Positions 48,319 to 56,798 of a stretch of 64,000 bases of DNA are shown here, piece by piece; the first letter of the stretch is position 1; each line of letters begins with the position of its first letter. The notes beneath the pieces were generated by a model. It made no database searches. It saw only the letters and a list, made by a program, of their open reading frames with translations, and was not told the DNA's origin. Made by a program: the position numbers and the translations under genes. The stretch comes from Winogradskyella costae (lineage in GTDB: Bacteria; Bacteroidota; Bacteroidia; Flavobacteriales; Flavobacteriaceae): assembly GCF_013403865.1 (NCBI RefSeq), contig NZ_JABFDK010000001.1, positions 1,634,848-1,698,847 of the forward strand. The letters run 5' to 3'.

Positions 48319-49212
48319 TTGAGTTATACAAAATCTTCGATATCAACAGCTTCTGTGATAACAGATTTCAAGGAAATTACCAAGATGGGTTTATCCCTAA
48401 GTGTAGTTTTTTCCTCTATTGCTGGCTATTTTCTTGGGGCAGAAACAATAAGTTTTACGACAATCGCTTTATTGGCTTTTGGTGGTTATTTTATGGTTGG
48501 AGCTTCTAATGCATACAATCAAATCATTGAGCGCGACTTAGATGCCTTAATGGATAGAACTAAGAATAGACCAATTCCTGCGGGTAGAATGTCTGTAAAT
48601 ACGGCATTCATAATTGCAGCTACATTTACAATTTTAGGTTTAATTACATTGTATATCATTAATCCTAAAACAGCCATGTATGGTGCAATCTCTATCTTTT
48701 TATATACCAGTGTTTACACTCCTTTAAAAACAAAAACGTCTTTGGCTGTGTTTGTCGGTGCTTTGCCTGGAGCAATTCCATTTATGTTAGGTTGGGTTGC
48801 TGCACGTAACAGTTTTGGTATTGAAGCAGGAACTTTATTTGCGATACAGTTTTTTTGGCAATTTCCACATTTTTGGTCTATTGGCTGGTTTTTACACGAC
48901 GATTATAAGAAAGGAGGATTTCATATGTTACCAACAGGAAATCCGGACAAAGGAACTGCAGTACAAATTATTATGTATAGCGTTTGGACTATTATTGTAT
49001 CCTTAATTCCTGTTGTGGGATTTACAGGTGATTTAAAATTATCAATTGTAGGCGCTATTCTCGTATTTATACTCGGTTTGGTAATGTTGGTTTATGCGAT
49101 AAGATTATTTAAAGAACGTTCCATAAAAGCAGCAAAACAACTCATGCTATCTAGTGTGTTTTATATTACATTATTGCAAATTATATACGTTGCAGATAAA
49201 TTTTTAAGATAA
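48319..49212 (+). CDS. cyoE: Protoheme IX farnesyltransferase (heme O synthase)
   Basis: 297 residues from a TTG at 48319. The reading frame is open from a TTG at 48283, but that codon lies inside a promoter -7 box, so the shorter form (LSYTKSSISTASVITDFKEI) is favoured. It is a UbiA-type prenyltransferase with about nine helices and both Asp-rich motifs: NAYNQIIERDLDALMDRTKN near residue 60 and the second loop around FLHDDYKKGGFHMLP. It adds a farnesyl group to heme b to make heme O, the precursor of heme A for the oxidase of the act-cox locus. It starts the second respiratory block and abuts coxC. Confidence 0.93.
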   Translation: MSYTKSSISTASVITDFKEITKMGLSLSVVFSSIAGYFLGAETISFTTIALLAFGGYFMVGASNAYNQIIERDLDALMDRTKNRPIPAGRMSVNTAFIIAATFTILGLITLYIINPKTAMYGAISIFLYTSVYTPLKTKTSLAVFVGALPGAIPFMLGWVAARNSFGIEAGTLFAIQFFWQFPHFWSIGWFLHDDYKKGGFHMLPTGNPDKGTAVQIIMYSVWTIIVSLIPVVGFTGDLKLSIVGAILVFILGLVMLVYAIRLFKERSIKAAKQLMLSSVFYITLLQIIYVADKFLR

Positions 49213-49812
49213 ATGGATTTAACACAAGGTACACAGCAAGTTAAAAAAGCACGATCTAAAAAGATGATGCTATGGTTTGGTATTGGCTCATTAATTATGT
49301 CATTTGCTGGTTTAATTAGTGCATTTATTGTGAGTAGTAAACAACGGCTGAACGAAGATTGGTTGATTGATTTTCAATTACCGAATGCCTTTTTTATAAG
49401 TTTAGTGCTTATTTTGTTAAGTAGTTTGACTTTTATTTTAGGAAAACGGGCTTTAGAGCAAAATAAAATGCAAATGGTAACAGTTTGGTTATTTGTTACG
49501 CTTGGATTAGGTATTGCGTTCGTATACAGTCAGTTTGCTGGTTTTGGTGAGATTATCATGTCTGGTTATTATTTTACCGGACCAACAAGTAATATTACAA
49601 TGTCTTACATTTATGTTATAGCAATATTGCATATAGCGCACGTCATTGCTGGCCTAATATGTCTGATTGTTGTAATTTATAATCATTTTAAACAAAAGTA
49701 TAACTCCAACAATATGTTGGGTTTTGAACTAGCTGCGAATTTTTGGCATTTCGTAGATATGCTTTGGCTTGTGCTCTTTTTGTTTTTATATTTTTTTAGA
49801 TATATAATTTGA
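49213..49812 (+). CDS. Cytochrome c oxidase subunit III-like protein, short copy
   Basis: 199 residues, five hydrophobic segments, starting at the base after the cyoE stop. Its end FELAANFWHFVDMLWLVLFLFLYFFRYI is the subunit III signature with the WHFVD motif. The first part has MMLWFGIGSLIMSFAGLISAFIV. It belongs to the short, bacterial CyoC/CoxC class. It is followed by a second, longer subunit III gene, and the two may form one subunit pair or be alternative partners. Confidence 0.9.
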   Translation: MDLTQGTQQVKKARSKKMMLWFGIGSLIMSFAGLISAFIVSSKQRLNEDWLIDFQLPNAFFISLVLILLSSLTFILGKRALEQNKMQMVTVWLFVTLGLGIAFVYSQFAGFGEIIMSGYYFTGPTSNITMSYIYVIAILHIAHVIAGLICLIVVIYNHFKQKYNSNNMLGFELAANFWHFVDMLWLVLFLFLYFFRYII

Positions 49813-49849
49813 TTATTTTTGTCCAATCTTAAAAATTTAAATAAATTCT

Positions 49850-50851
49850 ATGGATTCTACAGTAGCTAGTACTGGTACAGAAGAAAAAACTTGGGGAGGT
49901 GGCAATGAGCCACTAAAAGCAAGTTACGGAAAAATGATGATGTGGTTTTTCATTGTATCTGATGCATTAACATTTTCAGGTTTTTTGGCCGCTTATGGTT
50001 TTTCGAGATTTAAGTTTATAAACGAATGGCCTATAGCGGATGAAGTGTTTACACACGTACCGTTTTTACATGGTCAGGAATTGCCAATGATATATGTGGC
50101 AATTATGACGTTTATACTTATTATGTCATCGGTAACAATGGTATTGGCAGTGGATGCTGGTCATCACATGAATAAAGCCAAAGTGACGATTTATATGTTC
50201 TTAACCATTATTGGTGGTGCTATATTCGTTGGTTCTCAGGCTTGGGAATGGGCAACATTTATACAAGGCGATTATGGTGCTGTACAAACTAAAGGTGGAA
50301 ACATTTTACAGTTTGGTGAGTATGTAACTGTTGATGGTGTAGAGAAATTTAAACGCGTATCTATAGAAGACTTAGCCGTAGTGCAAGCAAGTGATCGTGT
50401 TGATCATGAACGTAAAAATGGACTTTGGTTTGTTGACGAAGGTACATTGCCCCCATATACTGTTAATGAGATATATGAAGGTTTAGTTGCTAATGAAAAT
50501 GTTTTAGTAAGAAACCAGTTTATAGACGAGAATGGTCATAAGACCGTTTTATCTAGAGCAGAGTCACTTAAACAGGTAAAAGAAAGAGGGAAGCTCGTTG
50601 TTAAAGGAGCTAATCTTCAGGTTAATGAATACGGTACCACATTATTTGCCGACTTCTTTTTCTTCATTACAGGTTTTCACGGTTTCCACGTATTATCTGG
50701 GGTTATAATAAATATTATTATATTTTTCAATGTAGTTCTTGGGACTTATGAACGACGCGGAAGTTATGAAATGGTAGAGAAAGTAGGTCTGTACTGGCAC
50801 TTTGTCGATTTAGTATGGGTATTTGTATTCACATTCTTCTATCTAGTATAA
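49850..50851 (+). CDS. Cytochrome c oxidase subunit III with a large extramembrane insert
   Basis: 333 residues. The membrane core has MMMWFFIVSDALTFSGFLAAYGFSRF at the start and YWHFVDLVWVFVFTFFYLV at the end, both typical for subunit III. Residues about 140-258 form a soluble insert of roughly 120 residues between two helices (about QGDYGAVQTKGG to LQVNEYGTTLFADFF). It is longer than the normal subunit III of about 200 residues. It is the second subunit III in a row, 37 bp after the first, and subunit IV follows. Confidence 0.92.
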   Translation: MDSTVASTGTEEKTWGGGNEPLKASYGKMMMWFFIVSDALTFSGFLAAYGFSRFKFINEWPIADEVFTHVPFLHGQELPMIYVAIMTFILIMSSVTMVLAVDAGHHMNKAKVTIYMFLTIIGGAIFVGSQAWEWATFIQGDYGAVQTKGGNILQFGEYVTVDGVEKFKRVSIEDLAVVQASDRVDHERKNGLWFVDEGTLPPYTVNEIYEGLVANENVLVRNQFIDENGHKTVLSRAESLKQVKERGKLVVKGANLQVNEYGTTLFADFFFFITGFHGFHVLSGVIINIIIFFNVVLGTYERRGSYEMVEKVGLYWHFVDLVWVFVFTFFYLV

Positions 50852-50960
50852 AAAGAAACGAGCATATAAAATTTTTATCGCTCAATATAATAGTTAATAG
50901 CGAACAACATGTGTCTTTTATTACTGAATAAATAAAATCACATGATAATAAGATTAAATT

Positions 50961-51407
50961 ATGGCACACGAACATAAATTAGAAATATTTAGAGGACGTT
51001 GGAAATTTAAATCTAACACACAAAAGATATGGGGAGTTTTAGCTTTTCTAACTTTTATTACCCTTGTAGAGGTAGTGTTAGGGATTTACAAACCAGATGC
51101 TTTTATGCATACTTGGATGGATCCCTTTGAAGGTGGTTTTTTCGCAACTATAGGTAATATTATTTTATCACCAATTGTTTACATGAAGCCTTTAAACCTA
51201 ATATTTATTGTATTGACAATCATCAAGGCTTATTATATTGCATGGGATTTTATGCACCTACGCGATGAAACTGGTAGCTTTAGAAAAATGATCGTTTGGA
51301 CGGGTGTTTTTCTAATATGCTATTTAATGTTTATCTTACTTCAAGAAGGTGGTTATGTCTTTAATGTTTATAATGGAAAAGACGCCTTAATTAAGCATGA
51401 TTTTTAG
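50961..51407 (+). CDS. Cytochrome c oxidase subunit IV
   Basis: 148 residues with three membrane helices (VLAFLTFITLVEVVLGIY, NLIFIVLTIIKAYYIAWDFMHLRDE, MIVWTGVFLICYLMFILLQEG), the layout of the bacterial subunit IV (CyoD/COX4 type). It supports assembly and stability of the oxidase. It ends the coxCC-coxD part of the locus and a terminator follows 50 bp downstream. Confidence 0.88.
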   Translation: MAHEHKLEIFRGRWKFKSNTQKIWGVLAFLTFITLVEVVLGIYKPDAFMHTWMDPFEGGFFATIGNIILSPIVYMKPLNLIFIVLTIIKAYYIAWDFMHLRDETGSFRKMIVWTGVFLICYLMFILLQEGGYVFNVYNGKDALIKHDF

Positions 51408-51457
51408 ATAGAAAACATACATTTACACGGCGTTAAAACAAAGTGTTAAATACAATT

Positions 51458-51493
51458 AAAAGGTGGTTTTTCTAAACCGCCTTTTCTATTTTT
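51458..51493 (+). terminator. Terminator after subunit IV
   Basis: 51458-51469 (core AAGGTGGTTT) pairs with 51474-51485 (one G-T pair, TTCT loop), then a T-rich run. It ends the cyoE-cox unit. The TATTTTTG box at 51487-51494 right behind it starts the next unit. Confidence 0.8.
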
Positions 51494-51494
51494 G
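51487..51494 (+). promoter_or_regulatory. Candidate -7 promoter box of the SCO locus
   Basis: TATTTTTG fits TANNTTTG and is 48 bp before the ATG at 51543. It partly overlaps the terminator T run and lacks a clear -33 box. Confidence 0.4.
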
Positions 51495-51542
51495 TATATC
51501 AGTAATTTAAGCTAAATTATTGATAATTATTCCCATAAAAAT

Positions 51543-52283
51543 ATGGATTTTAGTTCTCGTAAAATGAAAATGGACAAAGTAAAGCGTTATACAGTTCTTG
51601 GGATATTATTTTTTTTACCTGTTGCCTTTTTATTAATGCTTTATCCTGCAAAGCATAATTACGATCCCTTAAATATTGTAAATAATAATGTTTCTGATAT
51701 CGAAGGTTTTACTTCAGATAGAACTGATAGCATTGCTTTAAAGGGACATATTACAGTGTTAGGTTTTTTAGGAAAAAAACCGTTAGATAAAATGATTGCG
51801 GCTTCTAACCTTAAGGAGCTGGTTTATGATAAATTTAAAGGCTTCAAGAATTTTCAAATTGTCATCGTAGTTCCCGAAGGAACTGAAGAGGATATTAAAA
51901 TTCTGAAGAAGGAAATCAATACCTACGAAGATTTAAAATATTGGCACTATGCCTTTGCTAGCGAAGGGGATATAAAAATGCTCTACAGTACTTTAAAATC
52001 CCAGCACAAGTTAAGTGACGACCTATCGGTGAGTGATGTATTTATTATAGATAAAGACTTAAGCCAACGAGGTAGGATAGATGGACGCGATGAGAAAGAG
52101 GTTGAAGATAAAAAGCCAGCCTTTAGCGTATATTCTTACAATAGTATTGAGGTCGCAGAAATAAAGAATATGATGAGTGATGATGTTCGTATATTATTTA
52201 CAGAATACCGACAAAAAAGAGAAGGAAAATTTGAGGATTCTGAGACAAGAAGAAACAGAGAATTAAAACAAGATAATGAGTAA
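51543..52283 (+). CDS. Membrane-anchored thioredoxin-like protein without redox cysteines (SCO-like)
   Basis: 246 residues. One helix near the N-terminus (about 17-35) anchors a periplasmic domain that has the thioredoxin strand pattern (ITVLGFLGKKPL, FQIVIVVPEGTEEDI, VSDVFIIDKDLSQRGRIDGR), similar to SCO proteins but with no cysteine pair; I see no Cys at all. ATGs at 51543, 51564 and 51570 are possible starts. It overlaps the SCO gene by 8 bp, so the two are translationally coupled. A partner role in oxidase copper assembly is inferred from this context only. Confidence 0.75.
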   Translation: MDFSSRKMKMDKVKRYTVLGILFFLPVAFLLMLYPAKHNYDPLNIVNNNVSDIEGFTSDRTDSIALKGHITVLGFLGKKPLDKMIAASNLKELVYDKFKGFKNFQIVIVVPEGTEEDIKILKKEINTYEDLKYWHYAFASEGDIKMLYSTLKSQHKLSDDLSVSDVFIIDKDLSQRGRIDGRDEKEVEDKKPAFSVYSYNSIEVAEIKNMMSDDVRILFTEYRQKREGKFEDSETRRNRELKQDNE

Positions 52284-53043
52284 AAAAACAAGTTATTCGT
52301 ATGTTGGAATTGCATTTATAATTCTAGTATTTGGTATTATATTCATTCCTAAAATCATTGATCGTGTTAGCGATGGTGATATTATAAGAGACGAAAGCCG
52401 TAGTAAAGATGTTTCGACTTCTAATTCAATTGAAAAGAATGCGAAGCAGAACAAAAGTGATTTGGTCTATTTAGAAATTAATGGAGAATCTAAAAAAGTA
52501 CCAGCCTTTAGTTTTAAAAATCAAGATGGTGTTACAATTACAAATCAAGATTATTTAGGGAAAGTATATGTTGTTGAGTTTTTCTTTACCACATGTCCAA
52601 CCATTTGCCCAATTATGAGTAGAAATTTAGTGGGAGTTCAAAATCAATTTGATGGATTTGAGAATTTTGGAATCGCTTCATTTACCATTTCTCCAGAGAT
52701 AGATACTCCAGAGGTTTTAAAAGCGTATGCAGAGAAGTATAACGTAACAAACCCTAACTGGAATTTTCTAACAGGTGATGAGGTTGAAATATATAAGTTA
52801 GCCAATGAAGGGTTTAATTTGTATACAGCTAAAGACGATAGCGTAGAAGGTGGTTTTGAACATTCAGGAAACTTTGCATTAATTGATAAAGAAGGTTACA
52901 TAAGGTCTAGAAAAGATGATTTTGGAAATCCAAAGATTTTTTATAATGGATTAATTTCTGAAGTAGATGGTGTTGATGAAGATGGAATTGCTCAGGAAAT
53001 AACGATTTTAAAAGAAGATATTTCTAAATTATTAAAGGAATAA
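52276..53043 (+). CDS. SCO1/SenC-family copper chaperone
   Basis: 255 residues. An N-terminal helix (about 8-26) anchors the periplasmic thioredoxin-like domain. The copper-binding and redox motif is TTCPTICP (Cys107, Cys111), and the conserved His is in FEHSGNFALIDKEG near 196. SCO proteins deliver copper to the CuA site of subunit II (coxB at 22.6 kb). It overlaps the upstream Cys-less gene by 8 bp and is followed two bases later by the DUF420 gene. Confidence 0.94.
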   Translation: MSKKTSYSYVGIAFIILVFGIIFIPKIIDRVSDGDIIRDESRSKDVSTSNSIEKNAKQNKSDLVYLEINGESKKVPAFSFKNQDGVTITNQDYLGKVYVVEFFFTTCPTICPIMSRNLVGVQNQFDGFENFGIASFTISPEIDTPEVLKAYAEKYNVTNPNWNFLTGDEVEIYKLANEGFNLYTAKDDSVEGGFEHSGNFALIDKEGYIRSRKDDFGNPKIFYNGLISEVDGVDEDGIAQEITILKEDISKLLKE

Positions 53044-53045
53044 TT

Positions 53046-53591
53046 ATGGAAACTGTTAATCAGGTTAAAGCTAAGAAGTATAATAAATGGATTATTATTT
53101 TATCAATAATTATTCCGATTGTAGTAGCTGTTTTATCACGCGTTAAATTACAAGATTTAGGTTTTGATGTGCAACCTTTAACGTTTTTACCTCCAATTTA
53201 TGCCACAATAAATGGATTTACCGCTGTATTATTGATATTTGCTTTTATTGCAATTAAGAGAAAAAACATTGTACTTCATGAAAACTTAATGACAACGTCT
53301 GTTTGGACTTCTGTTATTTTTCTTGTGATGTATGTGGCTTATCACATGACTTCTGATTCTACACCATTTGGTGGTGAAGGTGCAATTAAGTTTATCTACT
53401 ACTTTATTCTCATTACGCACATTGTATTATCCATCGTTATTATTCCGTTTGTATTGATTACTTATGTACGAGGAATCACTAATGATAGAGATCGTCATAG
53501 AAAAATAGCCAGAATTACATTTCCAATGTGGCTGTATGTTGCTATTACAGGAGTTATTGTTTATATTATGATTTCACCTTATTATATATAA
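53046..53591 (+). CDS. DUF420 membrane protein
   Basis: 181 residues and five hydrophobic segments (WIIILSIIIPIVVAVLSR, PPIYATINGFTAVLLIFAFIAI, TTSVWTSVIFLVMYVAYH, IYYFILITHIVLSIVIIPFVLITY, FPMWLYVAITGVIVYIMI). DUF420 proteins lie next to oxidase genes in many bacteria and are thought to help oxidase biogenesis. Conserved histidines in YVAYHMT, TSVW and LITHI may bind heme or copper. Spacing to its neighbours is two bases each. Confidence 0.88.
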   Translation: METVNQVKAKKYNKWIIILSIIIPIVVAVLSRVKLQDLGFDVQPLTFLPPIYATINGFTAVLLIFAFIAIKRKNIVLHENLMTTSVWTSVIFLVMYVAYHMTSDSTPFGGEGAIKFIYYFILITHIVLSIVIIPFVLITYVRGITNDRDRHRKIARITFPMWLYVAITGVIVYIMISPYYI

Positions 53592-53593
53592 CT

Positions 53594-53827
53594 ATGGTGC
53601 GCAAGATTTTATTAGTTATTATTGCTCTATCGTTTTTTCTAAAAACAAATGCACAATGTGCTATGTGTAGAGCTGTTTTAGAAAGTGGCGAAGACCAAAA
53701 TATGGCAGAAGGTATTAATGATGGTATCGTTTTCTTAATGGCTGTACCTTATATTTTAGTTGGTGTTATTGGTTTTATTATTTATAGAAAATACAGTAAA
53801 CCAAATAAAGCAGAAAATACAAATTAA
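53594..53827 (+). CDS. Small secreted membrane protein with a CAMC motif
   Basis: 77 residues from ATG 53594, two bases after the DUF420 stop; a longer frame from 53528 lies inside DUF420 and is rejected. A signal peptide (KILLVIIALSFFLKTNAQ) is followed at once by CAMC, then a helix (about 47-66). The CxxC after the signal could take part in copper or redox chemistry. It is the last gene of the SCO locus. The family is unknown to me; the context suggests oxidase assembly. Confidence 0.75.
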   Translation: MVRKILLVIIALSFFLKTNAQCAMCRAVLESGEDQNMAEGINDGIVFLMAVPYILVGVIGFIIYRKYSKPNKAENTN

Positions 53828-54024
53828 AATTTGTAACATTTCTTTCGGTCAGTAGTCTTATGAATAGACTAAGATAAAGTCAGTTAATTCATTAGGTTTA
53901 GGAATTTAACTAAACTATTAATCTTGTTCAAAGATTAAATAATTAAGTATACTCATAGTATGCTGATCAATATTTTTTTAAATTTAGTGTAACACTTCAT
54001 GTATTACATAGACCAATAAGCATC

Positions 54025-55467
54025 ATGAAAAAACCAATCATAATAATATTGCTTCTTTTTGGGGTTTTAGCGCAAGGGCAAAATAAAAAATGGACACTAA
54101 AAGAGTGTGTAGAATATGCCTTAGAAAATAATATTTCTGTTAAACAAAGTGAGTTGGATTTACAACTTGCAGATGTTGATAAACTTACGGCTAAGGGCAA
54201 TTTTTTACCATCAATAAGTGCAAGCGGTGGAGTCTCAGAAAATACAGGTTTAAGTTTTAATCCAGTAACGAATAATGCGCAAACAACCACCTTTTTATCT
54301 GTTACGGGTAGAATTAATATGGGGTACACATTATTTGATGGCCTTAGAAACTTTAGACAATTACAACGTGCAGATATCTCTAAAATAGCAAGTCAGTATC
54401 GTTTAGATAAAATGAAAGACGATATTTCTCTGTTTGTAGCTAATAACTATCTACAAGTGATATTAAATAAGGCCAATCTCGAGGTTTTTAAGTCTCAAAA
54501 TGAAGTTACGAGAGCACAAATACAAAGAACTCAAGAACTAGTAGACGCCGGTTCTTTACCAAGAGGTGATCTTTTAGAGATAAAAGCAACTGATGCCAGT
54601 GAACAGCAATCTATTATAAATGCAGAGAATAGTATTCAGATTTCATTAATTAGTCTAGCACAATTATTATTAATCAAGGATTACGAAAATTTCGATATTG
54701 AAGATGACGGTTACGATATTGTAGATGATGGCATTTCGGGTAAAAATGTTACAGAAATAGTGTCAAAAGCTAAAGAGACACGTTCTGAAATTAAAATTGC
54801 AGAGCAAAATGTAGAATTAGCAAAAAAAGATTTACAGATTTCTAAAAGTGCTAATTACCCAACGCTATCGGCTTTCTTTGGTTATGATACAAGATATACA
54901 GATGCGACATCTTTTATTCAACAATTAGATAGTGATAATCCAATAATTACGCAACAAATAGGTACGGTTGAAGGTACAGGTCAAGCTGTGGTTGGTCAGA
55001 TTCCCAACACTAGTACAGTGGTGCTTGGTGCCGATCCTTTTGTAGATCAATTGTATCAAAACGATGGTATTTCTTATGGCTTACAATTAAATATTCCTAT
55101 TTTAAATGGGTTTATAACTAAAGGAAACATTCAAAGAAGTAAAATTAGCTTAGAGCGTTCTAAATTTCAATTAGAGCAAGCGGAATTAGATTTAGAATCT
55201 ACAGTATACCAAGCTTATGTTGATGCCAAAGGCGCTTTAAAATCTTACGAAGCAGCAAAATTAGCTGTAGAATCCCAAGAATTAGCTTACGATTATGCTA
55301 AAGAACGTTACGATGTTGGTTTAACCAATGCTTTCGATTTTAGCCAATCTAAACTTAGATTTGACAATGCTAATATCGAATTAAATCGTGCTAAGTACGA
55401 TTACATATTTAAGTTAAAGGTTCTCGAATTGTACTTCGGAATTCCTGCAACTGAACTAAAGTTTTAA
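54025..55467 (+). CDS. TolC-family outer membrane efflux protein
   Basis: 480 residues. A signal peptide (MKKPIIIILLLFGVLAQGQ) precedes two repeats of the TolC coiled-coil fold: WTLKECVEYALENNISVKQSELDL starts the first, and GLQLNIPILNGFITKGNIQRSKISL the second. TolC proteins form the outer membrane channel of tripartite pumps. The adaptor gene starts two bases after it. No ABC or RND permease is in this stretch, so the inner-membrane partner is elsewhere or absent. Confidence 0.92.
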   Translation: MKKPIIIILLLFGVLAQGQNKKWTLKECVEYALENNISVKQSELDLQLADVDKLTAKGNFLPSISASGGVSENTGLSFNPVTNNAQTTTFLSVTGRINMGYTLFDGLRNFRQLQRADISKIASQYRLDKMKDDISLFVANNYLQVILNKANLEVFKSQNEVTRAQIQRTQELVDAGSLPRGDLLEIKATDASEQQSIINAENSIQISLISLAQLLLIKDYENFDIEDDGYDIVDDGISGKNVTEIVSKAKETRSEIKIAEQNVELAKKDLQISKSANYPTLSAFFGYDTRYTDATSFIQQLDSDNPIITQQIGTVEGTGQAVVGQIPNTSTVVLGADPFVDQLYQNDGISYGLQLNIPILNGFITKGNIQRSKISLERSKFQLEQAELDLESTVYQAYVDAKGALKSYEAAKLAVESQELAYDYAKERYDVGLTNAFDFSQSKLRFDNANIELNRAKYDYIFKLKVLELYFGIPATELKF

Positions 55468-55469
55468 TT

Positions 55470-56774
55470 ATGAGCAAAAGAGTAAAAATTATCGTCGGAC
55501 TTTTCATTGTAGGACTACTAATCGTAGTTGCAGGATCTAAAATGGGCTGGTTTGGAGAAAAAGGTGATTTTAAAGAAGTTACGATTAAAGAAGTAACTTT
55601 GAAAGATATTGTTGAAACAGTATCTGCTACAGGGAAAATTCAACCAGAAGTAGAAGTTAAAATATCTTCAGAAGTATCTGGTGAAATTTTAGAATTACCA
55701 TTCAAAGAGGGGCAAGAAGTCAATAAAGGTGATTTATTGGTGCGTGTAAATCCAGATTTAATTCAATCTGCGGTAAGTAGAACACAGGCATCTTATCAAA
55801 ATGTAAGAGCAGGTTTAGAACAAGCAGAAGCCAATTTAAAACAAGCCAAAGCTGATTATGAGCGAAATGAAACCCTTTTTAATAAAGGTGTTATTTCTAA
55901 ATCAGAATGGGATCGTTCTATTGCAACGTACGAAACTGCAGTTGCAGGTAAAAGTTCTGCATATTACAGTGTACAGAGTGCTGCGGCAACAGTAAATGAA
56001 GCTAAAGACAATTTGAGTAGAACAACAATTTATTCGCCAATGACAGGAACCATTTCTCTCTTAAGTGTAGAATTGGGTGAGCGTGTGGTTGGAACACAAC
56101 AAATGGCTGGTACGCCAATTTTGAGTGTGGCTAACCTAAAGAATATGGAGGTTGAAGTCGATGTAAATGAAAATGACATTGTAAAAGTGAACATTGGAGA
56201 TTCTACAATTGTTGAAGTTGATGCTTATTTAAAGAAAAAATTTAAAGGAGTTGTTACGGCTATAGCTAATTCTGCTGCGGGTACTTTAGCGGCAGACCAA
56301 GTGACTAATTTTAAAGTTAAAGTTAGAATAATAGAAGCATCTTATAAAGATTTAACAGAAGGAAAGCCTGAAACGTATTCACCTTTTAGACCAGGAATGA
56401 CTGCCACTGTAGATATCATTACAAAAACTAGAAAAGATGCCATTTCGGTGCCTATTAGTGCTATTGTGATCAAAACAGATACAAGTTCAACAAAAAAATC
56501 ATACGAAAAAACAACAACGATAGACACAGGGGATTATAATACTGAAGAGCAAAAATTTGAATGTGTGTTTGTAAACGAGAATGGCAAAGCCAAATTGAGA
56601 GTTGTTAAAACAGGTATTCAAGATGATACTAACATTGAGATTACTTCAGGACTGACTAAAGAAGATGAAATTATTGTAGGGCCATATATCATGGTTTCTA
56701 AAAATTTGAACCCGGGAGATTTAATTCAAGTACAAAATAAAAGTTCTGTAGAGGCTTCTGACTCTAAAAGCTAG
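55470..56774 (+). CDS. HlyD/MacA-type periplasmic adaptor protein
   Basis: 434 residues. One N-terminal helix (VKIIVGLFIVGLLIVVAGSKM), a biotinyl-lipoyl-like domain with SEVSGEILELPFKEGQEVNKGDLLVRVNPD, a coiled coil of about residues 105-185 and the second lipoyl half (TIYSPMTGTISLLSVELGERV), then a β-barrel and membrane-proximal domain. It joins an inner-membrane permease to TolC. MacA-like, by pattern. A short gap (24 bp) leads to tsaB. Confidence 0.92.
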   Translation: MSKRVKIIVGLFIVGLLIVVAGSKMGWFGEKGDFKEVTIKEVTLKDIVETVSATGKIQPEVEVKISSEVSGEILELPFKEGQEVNKGDLLVRVNPDLIQSAVSRTQASYQNVRAGLEQAEANLKQAKADYERNETLFNKGVISKSEWDRSIATYETAVAGKSSAYYSVQSAAATVNEAKDNLSRTTIYSPMTGTISLLSVELGERVVGTQQMAGTPILSVANLKNMEVEVDVNENDIVKVNIGDSTIVEVDAYLKKKFKGVVTAIANSAAGTLAADQVTNFKVKVRIIEASYKDLTEGKPETYSPFRPGMTATVDIITKTRKDAISVPISAIVIKTDTSSTKKSYEKTTTIDTGDYNTEEQKFECVFVNENGKAKLRVVKTGIQDDTNIEITSGLTKEDEIIVGPYIMVSKNLNPGDLIQVQNKSSVEASDSKS

Positions 56775-56798
56775 GACTAAAAAAACACCAAATAACCG

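Noticed and set aside
53528..53593. Longer start of the 77-residue gene
   Set aside because: It lies in the DUF420 gene, and the signal peptide begins at 53594.
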